Shown in pieces: positions 22,368 through 30,796 of a DNA stretch of 47,197 nt. A program made the translations under genes and the position numbers. Below the pieces are notes generated by a model, which did no database searches, was not told the DNA's origin, and saw only the letters and a list, made by a program, of their open reading frames with translations. The DNA is from a virus, in IMG/VR virus record IMGVR_UViG_3300032116_000353, positions 1 to 47,197 of that record; one strand, 5' to 3'. Position 1 is the stretch's first letter. Each line of letters begins with the position of its first letter.

Positions 22368-25028
22368 TTAAGCCTGGACTACCACCCTGTAGGTTTCTCC
22401 AGAGGCTGGAGCAACTGCAAATCTAATCTCTACAGTGTTTATTCCTGTTACATCGACATCTGTAACAACCTCTTCTTTGTTTGCTGTGTCGTAGACCTTT
22501 ACCTGAATATCTTCAGTGGCAAGGTTGTGTGTAATTGTGAAATCTGTTGCTGAGAACGGATTTACTGGAGTAATAGTTGCTGCAAATTTGCGAACAACTA
22601 CCGAAGTATCAATTGCAACTGTATCGGCTGCAACTGAGATGCCTGTTCCAGCACCAACATTAAACGTTGTGCCAGTCTGTGTGAGACCGTCACCAGCGGT
22701 GAACGCTCCCGCTCCTGAGAACTGTGTAAAGATAAGGTTAGTTGAGTTAAGAGTAATCGTCTCATTTGTTGAAAGAACCCAACCAGTGTCTGCTTGACCA
22801 CCTTCCTCTACGAAGGTAAAGAGTCCTGCAGTAACTTCTCCAGTTGCGTTTGCATCTTCTGCACGAACAAGCACCCATGGAGTAGAGCCTGAACCTTTGT
22901 GGTTAACTAGATAGATACCATGGTAAGCACGGTTTCCACCTGCTTCGTTCTTAACAAGGACTCGCTCGTTATCTTCAACTGCAACAGTGTCAATTGTTAG
23001 GGCGCCATTTGCATTTGCAGTAAGCGTTCCACCATTAGCACTTGTGTAAGTGTATGCAGGAAGTGCTGCAGCAGTAGCGGCTCGTACAGACTCTTTAACA
23101 TCAAGTCCCTGAGCAACTCCGTCTACATAGTCCTTTGTAGCAATAACTGCTGTGTCAACAGCAATGGTAAAGGTCTGCTGTGCACCGTTGTAGGTTGTTT
23201 GGATACCTGTTCCATCAACAACAACTGTGTTTAGCGCATCATTTACACGCTGTACTGAGAAGTAGAGATTGCCTGAACCTTCTGGAACGTCATCAGTATC
23301 AGCAATCGTTGCTGTGATGTCGCTGGTAAGAGCGATAGTACCTGCAGCATCTGGAAGACTGATATCTTGATTGGCAGTAGGTGTGATTGCTTTGAGGGTC
23401 GTTGTAAATTGAGCACCTTCAAATTTTGCACCTGTTGATGCAACAAAGGCATCAAATTTAATTTCATCGCCAGTTTTCTGTAACGCATAACCAGCAGTGA
23501 TTGGGTCAGTGGTTCCTGTAGCACCCTGTGTACCTTGAACTCCCTGGACTCCCTGAACGCCTTGGGTGCCCTGTGTGCCCTGCGCACCGACTGTACCCTG
23601 TGAACCCTGAGCACCATCAAGACCCTGAATACCATCAGTACCCTGAGTTCCCTGAGTTCCTTGGGCTCCTTCGGTACCTTGAGCACCATCAAGACCTTGA
23701 ATACCGTCTGTACCTTGCGTACCCTGGGTTCCTTGTGAACCGACAGTTCCCTGTGTTCCTTGAGAACCTACTGTGCCCTGTGCACCCTGTGCACCTTCAG
23801 TGCCTTGAGTTCCTTGGGCTCCTTCAGTACCTTGAACACCCTGTTGACCTTCAACACCTTGAGCACCTTCGGTGCCCTGTGTTCCTTGAGCACCAAGAGT
23901 TCCCTGGGTTCCTTGAGAGCCGACAGTTCCTTGTACGCCTTGCGCACCAGTTGTACCTTGTAGACCAGTGTCACCCTTATCACCAACACGAGCAAATGTT
24001 AAGTAGATATTGTCGTTGTTAACAATAGTCAAAGTTCCTGATACGTATGCAACTGGAACTGTGTACCAAGTGCCCTGGTCAGTATGCGCATTAACAATCT
24101 GGAAGAACGCATAGTTAAGTGGGTCTGTAGCGTCTGTTACTTTAATTGTTCCCTTGATACTTGATGTTGAGTCATCAATTGTTTCAAGGAATGAAGAAAT
24201 ATCTAAAGAATTAAAGTCAATATCATCAATGTACATCTCTGTAACTGAAGAGAATGTGGTGCTATCAAACTTTACGTTACCTGAACCTGGGTCTGTTTCA
24301 CCAGTGTTTGTAAGGTAGTTGTACTCATGAGTTTCGCCACCGAATGAACCTGTAGCACCCTGTGTACCTTCAGTACCTTGAGCACCTTCTGCTCCTTGAG
24401 TTCCCTGTGTTCCTTGGGCGCCTTCTGCACCTTGCGTTCCTTGAGAACCTTCAGTTCCTTGTGCACCTTGCGCACCAAGAGTGCCTTGTACACCTTGTGT
24501 TCCTTGTGTGCCCTGGACTCCTTGTGCACCTACAGTGCCTTGCGTACCTTGCTGACCTTCAGTTCCTTGTGCACCCTCTGTTCCTTGAGTACCCTGCTGA
24601 CCTTCAGTTCCTTGTGCACCCTCTGTTCCTTGTGTTCCTTGTGTTCCTTGCGCTCCTACAGTTCCTTGAGAACCAAGCGTTCCCTGAGTTCCTTGGGTTC
24701 CCTGAGCACCATTAGTTCCTTGCGTACCTTGAGTTCCCTGAGCACCGTTAGCACCGTCAAGACCTTGTGCACCAGCAGTACCCTGCGTTCCTTGAGTACC
24801 TTGTGCACCAGTATCGCCAGTTGCTCCTTGTGTACCTTGAGTTCCCTGAGCACCAGTACTGGTGTTAATCCATGAACTGCCATTCCAGGTGCGTAGATAA
24901 CCAAGTACGGTATCAAAATAAATTTGACCTACAACAGGGCTCGATGGCGCTGTTGCTAGGTTCTGAATGCGAGCATTCTGTAATTCTAATTTAGATAAAT
25001 CAATCGGGGTTAAAAATTTACGTGCCAC
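22368..25028 (-). CDS. Large collagen-like tail fibre
   Basis: The product has 886 residues. N-terminal attachment domain (VVGQIYFDTVLGYLRTWNGS, then SW), a first collagen-like block (about 57-226) of GTQ/GAQ/GTE triplets, a beta domain (about 230-350), a second collagen-like block (about 350-505) and a C-terminal region. The C-terminal region has ATKDYVDGVAQGLDVKESVR, NERVLVKNEAGGNRAYHGIY and a last strand set ending GETYRVVVQA. That C-terminal layout is one I recall from tail fibres of marine myoviruses. The start is GTG with AAGGAG seven bases upstream. It probably recognises the host surface. Confidence 0.8.
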   Translation of the reverse strand: MARKFLTPIDLSKLELQNARIQNLATAPSSPVVGQIYFDTVLGYLRTWNGSSWINTSTGAQGTQGTQGATGDTGAQGTQGTQGTAGAQGLDGANGAQGTQGTQGTNGAQGTQGTQGTLGSQGTVGAQGTQGTQGTEGAQGTEGQQGTQGTEGAQGTEGQQGTQGTVGAQGVQGTQGTQGVQGTLGAQGAQGTEGSQGTQGAEGAQGTQGTQGAEGAQGTEGTQGATGSFGGETHEYNYLTNTGETDPGSGNVKFDSTTFSSVTEMYIDDIDFNSLDISSFLETIDDSTSSIKGTIKVTDATDPLNYAFFQIVNAHTDQGTWYTVPVAYVSGTLTIVNNDNIYLTFARVGDKGDTGLQGTTGAQGVQGTVGSQGTQGTLGAQGTQGTEGAQGVEGQQGVQGTEGAQGTQGTEGAQGAQGTVGSQGTQGTVGSQGTQGTQGTDGIQGLDGAQGTEGAQGTQGTQGTDGIQGLDGAQGSQGTVGAQGTQGTQGVQGVQGVQGTQGATGTTDPITAGYALQKTGDEIKFDAFVASTGAKFEGAQFTTTLKAITPTANQDISLPDAAGTIALTSDITATIADTDDVPEGSGNLYFSVQRVNDALNTVVVDGTGIQTTYNGAQQTFTIAVDTAVIATKDYVDGVAQGLDVKESVRAATAAALPAYTYTSANGGTLTANANGALTIDTVAVEDNERVLVKNEAGGNRAYHGIYLVNHKGSGSTPWVLVRAEDANATGEVTAGLFTFVEEGGQADTGWVLSTNETITLNSTNLIFTQFSGAGAFTAGDGLTQTGTTFNVGAGTGISVAADTVAIDTSVVVRKFAATITPVNPFSATDFTITHNLATEDIQVKVYDTANKEEVVTDVDVTGINTVEIRFAVAPASGETYRVVVQA
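23514..23980 (-). repeat. Collagen-like block 2 of the 886-aa fibre
   Basis: About 50 Gly-X-Y triplets, mainly GTQ, GAQ, GTE, GVQ and GLD. A segment G-T-Q-G-T-D-G-I-Q-G-L-D-G-A-Q is repeated twice near 23607-23730, showing recent internal duplication. Boundaries are approximate. Confidence 0.75.
24349..24860 (-). repeat. Collagen-like block 1 of the 886-aa fibre
   Basis: About 57 Gly-X-Y triplets immediately after the N-terminal attachment domain. The unit GTEGAQGTEGQQGTQ is repeated in tandem near 24540-24640 with almost identical DNA, indicating a recent duplication. Gln or Glu occupies position Y in most triplets and Thr or Ala position X; proline is absent. Boundaries are approximate. 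Confidence 0.75.
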
Positions 25029-25039
25029 TCAAGGTCTCC

Positions 25040-25360
25040 TTAAGATAGATAGGCTTTGCCACTGAACGCTGCTGTGAATGTGAGCACGATTTGATTCCGA
25101 TTGGTGTATGCGATTTCGCCCTCAACGATTGTACCACCTGAATCCTGAACTGTGACGTTAGGAAAAAAGTCAAGATTATGAAGTACAGTCCATGTTGCAC
25201 TTGCTGTATTTTGGTTATGAGTATAAGCAAGGTCTGGAACTACTACCTCTGTTACTGACCCAGTCGTTCCATAAGAGGCTGTTCCTGAAGGCGTTGTAAT
25301 ACTAATGACGTCGTTTACATACGTCGTAGAATTAGCGCCTGGTCTTACATACTGGCTCAT
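25040..25360 (-). CDS. Small tail/fibre-associated beta protein
   Basis: The product has 106 residues ending WTVLHNLDFFPNVTVQDSGG, then VEGEIAYTNRNQIVLTFT and SGKAYLS. The end matches the last domain of the 886-residue fibre (THNLATEDIQVKVYD and later NTVEIRFAVAPASGETY). H-N-L, x-V-x-V-x-D, a strand with N-x-(V/I) and a terminal S-G-x-x-Y are shared. It is therefore a stand-alone copy of the fibre C-terminal fold. Its ATG overlaps the preceding stop by four bases. Confidence 0.6.
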   Translation of the reverse strand: MSQYVRPGANSTTYVNDVISITTPSGTASYGTTGSVTEVVVPDLAYTHNQNTASATWTVLHNLDFFPNVTVQDSGGTIVEGEIAYTNRNQIVLTFTAAFSGKAYLS

Positions 25361-26421
25361 GGAACAGTCACCTCTTTAGTCAAGAAGATTTTACCCGTAA
25401 CGTACGTTTTTGTAACGCCGTTTGAATCCACCATTTGAATATCGTAGTACGACGTCTTTGGAAGGATACGAGTCTGGGCTTCAGTAAGGTCCAACTGTAA
25501 AGTACGAAGCCCCGCTCCATCACCTGAACCAACGTCAGGTTTTGTAATGGTGAAAGAAGTTATTAAGGCAGAACTTCCAGGAAGCGCACGTATTTCTGCG
25601 GTTGCTGTGTAGGTATCGAGTTCAAAATCAAAGACCACGTTGAAGGTGTAGTCATCGCCTTCATAGATGTAAAGGTCTTGAACAACGGTTGTAACAGGAA
25701 CCTCAACTCCGCCATAGGTTGGGATAGGCACGTAAACTCTTGTTGGGGTCTCTCTATCATCGACTTCCATTGGCTCAAAGATTGGTACATAGCGATTTGT
25801 AGTCTTTGAAATTCGGCGCAAACTAAAGACATCAATCTTGTACATACCGATGCCAAGTTGATTGCAGAGTTCCCTGTACTGATTCTGACGTGCCTGAATC
25901 ATCTGCATTAACTGTTGATAACGTTCAGAACGTGGAATAGTTACACCATCTGGTGCAAACACGTTGATATCAAATGCCGCATCATTAGCCAAGGCATAAA
26001 GCGCCAAGGTAGACGCATATACAACTACTGGGTACTCTTCAAGAGCGGGCATATTAACTAAGGACACCGTGCGCCCGTACGCGTCCGTGTGATAAGCACT
26101 GTGTTCAGCAAATGCTGTGCTTATGTATTGCTCAATTTCTGATGTAGTGAAATATCTAAAGTAATTGCCAGCGACAACAATAACGTCGCCATCAGCAGGT
26201 GTTGTGTCAAAAACTATGTAGCCAGTGGCTTCTTCTACCTCAACATCATCTGACACATTTACGTTGTCTTGAATAATAGAAAGATTCGCGCCATCAAGAG
26301 GCGAGTAAGGAACAAGAAAACGGTTAGTAGTTCCATCGGCTGTAAATTGATACACGAAGGACTTGGGGATATCGCCAATCTCATATCTGAGACGACTGCC
26401 AAGGCTAGTTAAACTCGCCAC
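25357..26421 (-). CDS. Head-tail connector/neck protein with C-terminal Ig-like domain
   Basis: The product has 354 residues. The N-terminal part (SLGSRLRYEIGDIPKSFVYQ) and the helical segment TSEIEQYISTAFAEHSAYH followed by ASTLALYALANDAAF look like a head-tail adaptor core with an inserted beta domain. The C-terminal 110 residues (DLYIYEGDDYTFNVVFDF, then LRTLQLDLTEAQT, YDIQMVDSNG) resemble BppU-N or Ig-like virion modules. The GTG start at 26421 has GGAGG six bases upstream. It follows the capsid-module terminator, so it begins a new transcription unit reaching into the fibre genes. Confidence 0.55.
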   Translation of the reverse strand: MASLTSLGSRLRYEIGDIPKSFVYQFTADGTTNRFLVPYSPLDGANLSIIQDNVNVSDDVEVEEATGYIVFDTTPADGDVIVVAGNYFRYFTTSEIEQYISTAFAEHSAYHTDAYGRTVSLVNMPALEEYPVVVYASTLALYALANDAAFDINVFAPDGVTIPRSERYQQLMQMIQARQNQYRELCNQLGIGMYKIDVFSLRRISKTTNRYVPIFEPMEVDDRETPTRVYVPIPTYGGVEVPVTTVVQDLYIYEGDDYTFNVVFDFELDTYTATAEIRALPGSSALITSFTITKPDVGSGDGAGLRTLQLDLTEAQTRILPKTSYYDIQMVDSNGVTKTYVTGKIFLTKEVTVP

Positions 26422-26479
26422 ACTACCTCCGAAAATAAGTTGTAAGTATTGTCCCTTGTAACCGGAGATTTAACAGCGC

Positions 26480-26534
26480 AAAAAAGGTCCGACCCCCAAC
26501 TGGGAGGAGGGCGGGAACCAGTTGAGGGTTGGAC
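26480..26534 (-). terminator. Strong Rho-independent terminator after the capsid module
   Basis: On the minus strand GTCCAACCCTCAACTGG pairs with CCAGTTGGGGGTCGGAC (17 positions, only two not paired by Watson-Crick or G-U rules), enclosing a 14-base loop, followed by TTTTTT. It lies 13 bases past the stop of the 127-residue gene. It should end the terminase-portal-capsid transcript and insulate the neck and fibre genes, which then need their own promoter in 26422-26479. I cannot fix that promoter. Confidence 0.9.
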
Positions 26535-26547
26535 TACTTGTGACGGC

Positions 26548-26931
26548 TTAGTTAGGCCGCCAAATGTATCCAAGTTGCTCTAGGTAATCAGCGATGTGCC
26601 GTGGAACACGGTACTTAGCACCTGATTTAAAAGAGTAACTTTGCGGAGTCCCATTTACGACACCGAATGTCATGTCATCAATATCGGTGACGGTTCGAAT
26701 GACTACGTATTCATTCGACACCGAAACTCCAACATCCTCAATGTCATCTAATACAAGAGGAGCATCGGGTTTCTTTGGGTCAAATACATCTCGCTCTAGG
26801 CTCTCGGCCTCTAACTGGTTAGCGATAGAAATTTCTTCTTGACGCTTCTTTAATTCAGCAGCATTCTTTTTTGCTGCTTTCTCGGCTGCAACTCCTGTTG
26901 CATCCAATGGACTTGTTGCTTTATTTGCCAC
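26548..26931 (-). CDS. Conserved small head-associated protein downstream of capsid
   Basis: The product has 127 residues: a charged helical N-terminus (EKAAKKNAAELKKRQEEISI) and a compact C-terminal domain with DDMTFGVVNGTPQSYSFKSG, AKYRVPRHIADYLEQLGYIW. R-V-P-x-H-(I/V)-A-x-(Y/H)-L is a pattern I recall in small genes following capsid genes of actinophages. It starts at a GTG with AGGAGAA upstream and ends just before the strong terminator. A head decoration or completion role is inferred from position. Confidence 0.55.
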   Translation of the reverse strand: MANKATSPLDATGVAAEKAAKKNAAELKKRQEEISIANQLEAESLERDVFDPKKPDAPLVLDDIEDVGVSVSNEYVVIRTVTDIDDMTFGVVNGTPQSYSFKSGAKYRVPRHIADYLEQLGYIWRPN

Positions 26932-26964
26932 GGTGTTTATTCTCCTAAGAATGTTGGTTGTTGT

Positions 26965-26999
26965 GTCTGGGGGTCAAAGAAGGAGTATGACCCCCAGAC
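26965..26999 (-). promoter_or_regulatory. Perfect 12-bp inverted repeat between capsid gene and next gene
   Basis: GTCTGGGGGTCA and TGACCCCCAGAC form a perfect stem with an 11-base loop. No T-run follows on either strand. It begins 15 bases after the capsid stop. It probably acts as an mRNA 3'-end stabiliser or partial attenuator, so that capsid mRNA outnumbers the downstream gene. This is inference from structure and position. Confidence 0.6.
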
Positions 27000-27013
27000 G
27001 GTACTGCTAATTA

Positions 27014-28141
27014 CTAGTTGGTGTAGACCTTGACGATAGCCTGGTCTGTAATAACACCTAGACCCCAGATTGCGTACCAAGCAAGAGCGTGCTCACGACC
27101 AAAGTCAAGAACACCACCATCACGAAGTTCAACTGGGAGAGAGATTGCGTGACCAAATGCATTGTCACCAATCATGATTGATTCGTAAACCTCAGCACCG
27201 TTACCAGTTGCAGAAGTTAAGTAACCCTTTTCAGCAGTGAAATCTGCAGACTCTGGGTTACCGCCTGAACCTGGACGAGTGTTAGCCTTAACAGGAACCT
27301 CAATCTGAGACGCAGGAACTCCTACGCTTGTTGAAGTTGTATAAGAAGCGTTAACAGCCAACTTCTTAACCTGTGTGGTTTCGATGAATACTACGTCGTA
27401 TAGACGTCCAATTTCACCGAGCATGAAGTTTCCTGGAGCAGCGTACTTTGTTACCTCGATGAACTCTGGGTTCGAACGGATATCGCGTGACTGCTTAGGG
27501 TGTACGAACTGTACGTATGTCTCACCGAGACGTGGGATGTTCTTACCAGCAAGGGTAAGAGCAGCATCCTTTACAGCACCTGTTGATAACTTGTAGTTAC
27601 CATCTAGGTCTGAGAACTGTGTTGCTGCGGCACCTTCGTTGTACCAGTCATTGACACCCTGTAGTGCAGAGCGGTCATAACCAAATACTGCAGATGTTGC
27701 TGCAGATAGTGTGTTACGTGCCTGTACATCTAGGTACTGTGCCATGTGGCGACCAAGAAGACGTGAGGCAGAAGCCATTACGTCATCGAAGGATGCGTTG
27801 AGAAGAAGTTCAGAAACTGCTACTGCGTAGCCGTGTTCTGCAACAGTAATTGCAATCTGCTCTGCAGTAAGAGCGTTCGTTGTCATACGAACACCTTCTG
27901 TTAGAGGAGATGGGTCTACTGCAAAGTTCTTGTAACGAAGGAAGTTCACACGAAGACCAGGAGCAACTCCTAGTTCAGTCTTCTTTACAGCAAACTGTTC
28001 AAAACGAAGAATTGGCATTGCCTGGAAGAGGATTTCCTTCGACCAGATTGTTTGAATTGCTTGATTCAGGGATGTATTAGAGCCTGAATAAGCGGTAGGG
28101 GCGCTGGCTAGTTGACCAGTACCTGTAATTGCACTTGCCAT
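27014..28141 (-). CDS. Major capsid protein (N4-gp56-like family)
   Basis: The product has 375 residues. After a flexible N-terminus it reads IWSKEILFQAMPILRFEQFA, then GLRVNFLRYKNFAVDPSPLT with EGV, followed by TVAEHGYAVAVSELL. This is the signature of the N4-gp56 family of HK97-fold capsid proteins: (P-I)-L-x-F-x-Q-F-A, G-x-x-V-x-F-x-R-(Y/W), L-x-E-G and Y-G/H-G-x-A-V. Later come VHPKQSRDIRSNPEFIEVTK and GEIGRLYDVVFIETTQ, usual C-terminal strands. AAAGGA lies upstream of the ATG. It follows a coiled-coil scaffold gene. The identification is secure. Confidence 0.9.
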   Translation of the reverse strand: MASAITGTGQLASAPTAYSGSNTSLNQAIQTIWSKEILFQAMPILRFEQFAVKKTELGVAPGLRVNFLRYKNFAVDPSPLTEGVRMTTNALTAEQIAITVAEHGYAVAVSELLLNASFDDVMASASRLLGRHMAQYLDVQARNTLSAATSAVFGYDRSALQGVNDWYNEGAAATQFSDLDGNYKLSTGAVKDAALTLAGKNIPRLGETYVQFVHPKQSRDIRSNPEFIEVTKYAAPGNFMLGEIGRLYDVVFIETTQVKKLAVNASYTTSTSVGVPASQIEVPVKANTRPGSGGNPESADFTAEKGYLTSATGNGAEVYESIMIGDNAFGHAISLPVELRDGGVLDFGREHALAWYAIWGLGVITDQAIVKVYTN

Positions 28142-28173
28142 TTAGGTCAAGTCCTTTCTAGATAGTTGTTGGA

Positions 28174-28938
28174 TTAACCGAACAGTCCCTGACCACGATT
28201 GTTTGCTGCATTGCCAAGCAATTTGGCTCTTTGTTTCGCATAGTCTGCCAATGACATCTCCCTGATTGAATCAGGTGTTAACGATTGTGTGTCCGAATTG
28301 GTGTCGAGGGGTCCTGAGGCAGGCGCTGTTATGCGTGGTCCTGCCATTTGTGCTCTAGCAGACTGCATAGCCTGTTGAGCGGAATCGAGAATTCGAGCAG
28401 ATTTTTCTTTAAGAGTTGAAATGCTCTGCTCAATTGCATCTTGTGTATCGCCTTCAATTAAATCAATAAGTTCAGGAATGATATTTTCTCTTTCCTGTTC
28501 CAATCGAGATTGACGGTAATTCATCAACTCTTGAAACTTGCGCTCTTGGTCTAAGAGTGCAATAGCACGTTCTCTTTCAAGACGTTCATTCTCTAATTGA
28601 GATTGAAATTCTTGCTCCTTCTTTTTGAGAAGGTCTTTGAAGGACAGTTCATTCTCTTCCTGTTCCTTCTTCAACTGTGCTGCACGACTTTCCTCTTCAG
28701 CAATGCGTGTTTGACGCTCTGCTTCACGGGCTGCCGTTTCCTCACGTTCTCTTTTCAGAGATGCGAGTTCTTCTTTCATCTTTTCAAGTTGTGGGTACAA
28801 CTTTGCTTTTTCCTGTTCACGTGCCTTTGCAATATCATCGGCTGTATATCCAGGTAAAGACATAGTTGACTCGCTACTTTCAATTGGTGACAGATTTGTG
28901 TCTGTCATTTCTACTGTGTTATCCATAGCAGTATTCAC
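28174..28938 (-). CDS. Capsid scaffolding protein
   Basis: The product has 254 residues: an acidic N-terminus, a long charged coiled coil at roughly residues 35-155 (KMKEELASLKREREETAARE, QSQLENERLERERAIALLDQ) and a Gln/Ala-rich C-terminus. Placement between portal and capsid genes, heavy Glu/Lys/Arg content and the coiled coil are typical of scaffolding proteins that guide procapsid assembly. The start is a GTG at 28938 or the in-frame ATG at 28926; neither has a strong ribosome site. No protease gene is visible nearby. Confidence 0.7.
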   Translation of the reverse strand: MNTAMDNTVEMTDTNLSPIESSESTMSLPGYTADDIAKAREQEKAKLYPQLEKMKEELASLKREREETAAREAERQTRIAEEESRAAQLKKEQEENELSFKDLLKKKEQEFQSQLENERLERERAIALLDQERKFQELMNYRQSRLEQERENIIPELIDLIEGDTQDAIEQSISTLKEKSARILDSAQQAMQSARAQMAGPRITAPASGPLDTNSDTQSLTPDSIREMSLADYAKQRAKLLGNAANNRGQGLFG

Positions 28939-29059
28939 TTATCTTTCTTGTCTCGTTGTCCGTATGCCTTGCGGCGTGTCCCTTGATTGTTATGAGATAA
29001 TTGCATTACATTTATGCGTAATTGTCTCGTTATATTCCAAACTTTTTACAGTTGGAAAT
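28939..29059 (-). promoter_or_regulatory. 121-bp gap before the scaffold gene, possible promoter
   Basis: This AT-rich gap between portal and scaffold genes contains, on the minus strand, TTGGAA followed 19 bases later by ATAAAT and then TAATGCAATTATC. That is a weak -35/-10-like pair at non-ideal spacing. It would allow extra scaffold and capsid transcription. The evidence is weak; no hairpin stands out. Confidence 0.25.
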
Positions 29060-30796
29060 CTACTCTCTATCTACCACCCGTCTTTGTGGAATCTTAGTTC
29101 CATAGGCTTGGGTTAGTAGGTCATTTCGGATACCAGCCTCGGCTTGGTCCTCAATCATCTTGGCCTCTTGAACTGCTGGGTCCTCTAGTTTTTTTGGAGT
29201 TTGTGGTCCTTCGATTCCATCTCCCATAACATCCCCATCGCCTAACTGCGTTGGAGCCAACGGAACCGCACTTGAACCATCAGGTCCTGGCATCATTCCT
29301 GTTAAATCTTGGATTTGTTTCTGTATTTGAACGCGGATGAGAGAAAGAGCACCATCAGCCTTTGCATCCTCCATAAGTTCACGACGAATCTCTTGTAGTT
29401 TCTCTTCTGGGAACTCTTCGCCGAGTGTACGAAGTGCACCCTCTTTTGATTCAAGGCCCATACCAAGTTTGGTCTGGATTTCATTGAGGATAATAAGTTT
29501 ATCTAGAGGAAGTGGAGGTGGGAACTGCACATAGTTCATGTAAGAGATTGGGTCATTTGGGTCAAGGCGGTCTAATTGACCTACCTTAATAGGACCATCT
29601 TCATCTGGATTGTAGAAGAACGTCTGTGGTTCCTTAATGGCAAGGGTGCGAAGTGCAAGTTCATTGATTCGCTCAAGACCTTTACCATATTGCGCTACTT
29701 TTTGAGAATAGCGGTTCATCAATGGTTGATACTGAATAGACAGAGCAACACCTGATGTGTTTGAGATTGGTTGGACTTGTCCAAGCGCAGTCTCAGGAAT
29801 GTTCATTAGTTCGTGCATTGAGCGCTTTAGCAACTCAAGATACTTCAGTGCGCCGTCAACTCCTTGCGCACCACCTTCAAGATTGAAGACTTGGGCGTCT
29901 TTTGGAAGACCGCCCCAAACCTTCTTTGCACCTTTCTCAAGGTTAGAGGCTTTAGCACCTACGATAACTGTCACAGGAGAAGCGTGATAGTTAATGATGT
30001 CTGCGACATCGGTGCTAATTTCGTTATATGCACGGTTGATAGTGATGATGTCGTGTGCGTCCGAGAGACCCCACGGTGAACCTGAAACAGGAACATTAGG
30101 AATATGTACCACTGGAATAAGACCAAGTGGGTTTGGACGTGAGTCGATGAGTTCATCGTTTATGTATTCTTCGATTACATCATCGGTCAAAATTTCAGTG
30201 TAAGTAAATACTTGTCTAGTACCTTCTAATGAGGTGCCCCAGAAACGATACTTTTGTTTGAATCTTAGTAGTCGAGTTCTATCATGTGGATGAAACTCAG
30301 GGAAACAGAATGAGGAATTCATAGGAAGAATACGAACACGGCCTGGATGGAACATTCCAGCAGAGTCAGTCCAAGGCTCCTCGTATGCTACTTTAACAAA
30401 TACATCGCCTGTGATGCCGCCTTGTTGTCCTATCTCAAGTAGGACACGCATCTTGTCATTATCAACTTCCCAGATACGTTCTAGACGGTCTGGAACTATT
30501 GCTTCGGTAGATTTTGGAGAACGGAAATGAACACCACGACCAAAAACAAATCTTGCAAGGTAGTCATTAAATGCTCTGTAATAATTAACAGCAATCTGCA
30601 TTTCGCCTTGTTCACGGCGATAGCCCCAATGATGACCAAGGTACATTGCCCAGTTAAGGGAGTAACGGTTTAAACGAGGACCGTGAACCTCAAATTCTTC
30701 GTCAGCAAGTTCTACAAGGCCAAGTGGTGAAATAGAAATAGTAAGGTCAGATGACGCCGCACGATACGACGGTGGCGTGAAATCAAGAAATGACAT
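29060..30796 (-). CDS. Portal protein (SPP1 gp6-like)
   Basis: The product has 578 residues. It contains RAFNDYLARFVFGRGVHF, EIGQQGGITGDVFVKVAYEE, PLGLIPVVHIPN and TDVADIINYHASPVTVIVGA, then a long stem helix LKYLELLKRSMHELMNIPET. These match the phage portal family of the SPP1 gp6 type: Y-x-x-x-x-G-R-G, G-D-x-(F/Y)-x-(K/L)-V, P-x-V-x-(H/I)-I-P-N, N-Y-x-x-S-P and the helix before P-x-x-A-L-G. Twelve copies form the DNA gate at one capsid vertex. The start overlaps the stop of the 90-residue gene (TAATG). Confidence 0.9.
   Translation of the reverse strand: MSFLDFTPPSYRAASSDLTISISPLGLVELADEEFEVHGPRLNRYSLNWAMYLGHHWGYRREQGEMQIAVNYYRAFNDYLARFVFGRGVHFRSPKSTEAIVPDRLERIWEVDNDKMRVLLEIGQQGGITGDVFVKVAYEEPWTDSAGMFHPGRVRILPMNSSFCFPEFHPHDRTRLLRFKQKYRFWGTSLEGTRQVFTYTEILTDDVIEEYINDELIDSRPNPLGLIPVVHIPNVPVSGSPWGLSDAHDIITINRAYNEISTDVADIINYHASPVTVIVGAKASNLEKGAKKVWGGLPKDAQVFNLEGGAQGVDGALKYLELLKRSMHELMNIPETALGQVQPISNTSGVALSIQYQPLMNRYSQKVAQYGKGLERINELALRTLAIKEPQTFFYNPDEDGPIKVGQLDRLDPNDPISYMNYVQFPPPLPLDKLIILNEIQTKLGMGLESKEGALRTLGEEFPEEKLQEIRRELMEDAKADGALSLIRVQIQKQIQDLTGMMPGPDGSSAVPLAPTQLGDGDVMGDGIEGPQTPKKLEDPAVQEAKMIEDQAEAGIRNDLLTQAYGTKIPQRRVVDRE

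Noticed and set aside
23514-24860. Regular short repeats that might be taken for a CRISPR array
   Set aside because: The unit is nine bases, in frame and encodes Gly-X-Y triplets. There are no unique spacers of about 30 bases and no cas genes.
27461-27480. GGGTTCGAACGG resembling a tRNA T-arm
   Set aside because: It lies inside the capsid gene, no cloverleaf can be built around it, and no other tRNA-like segment was found.
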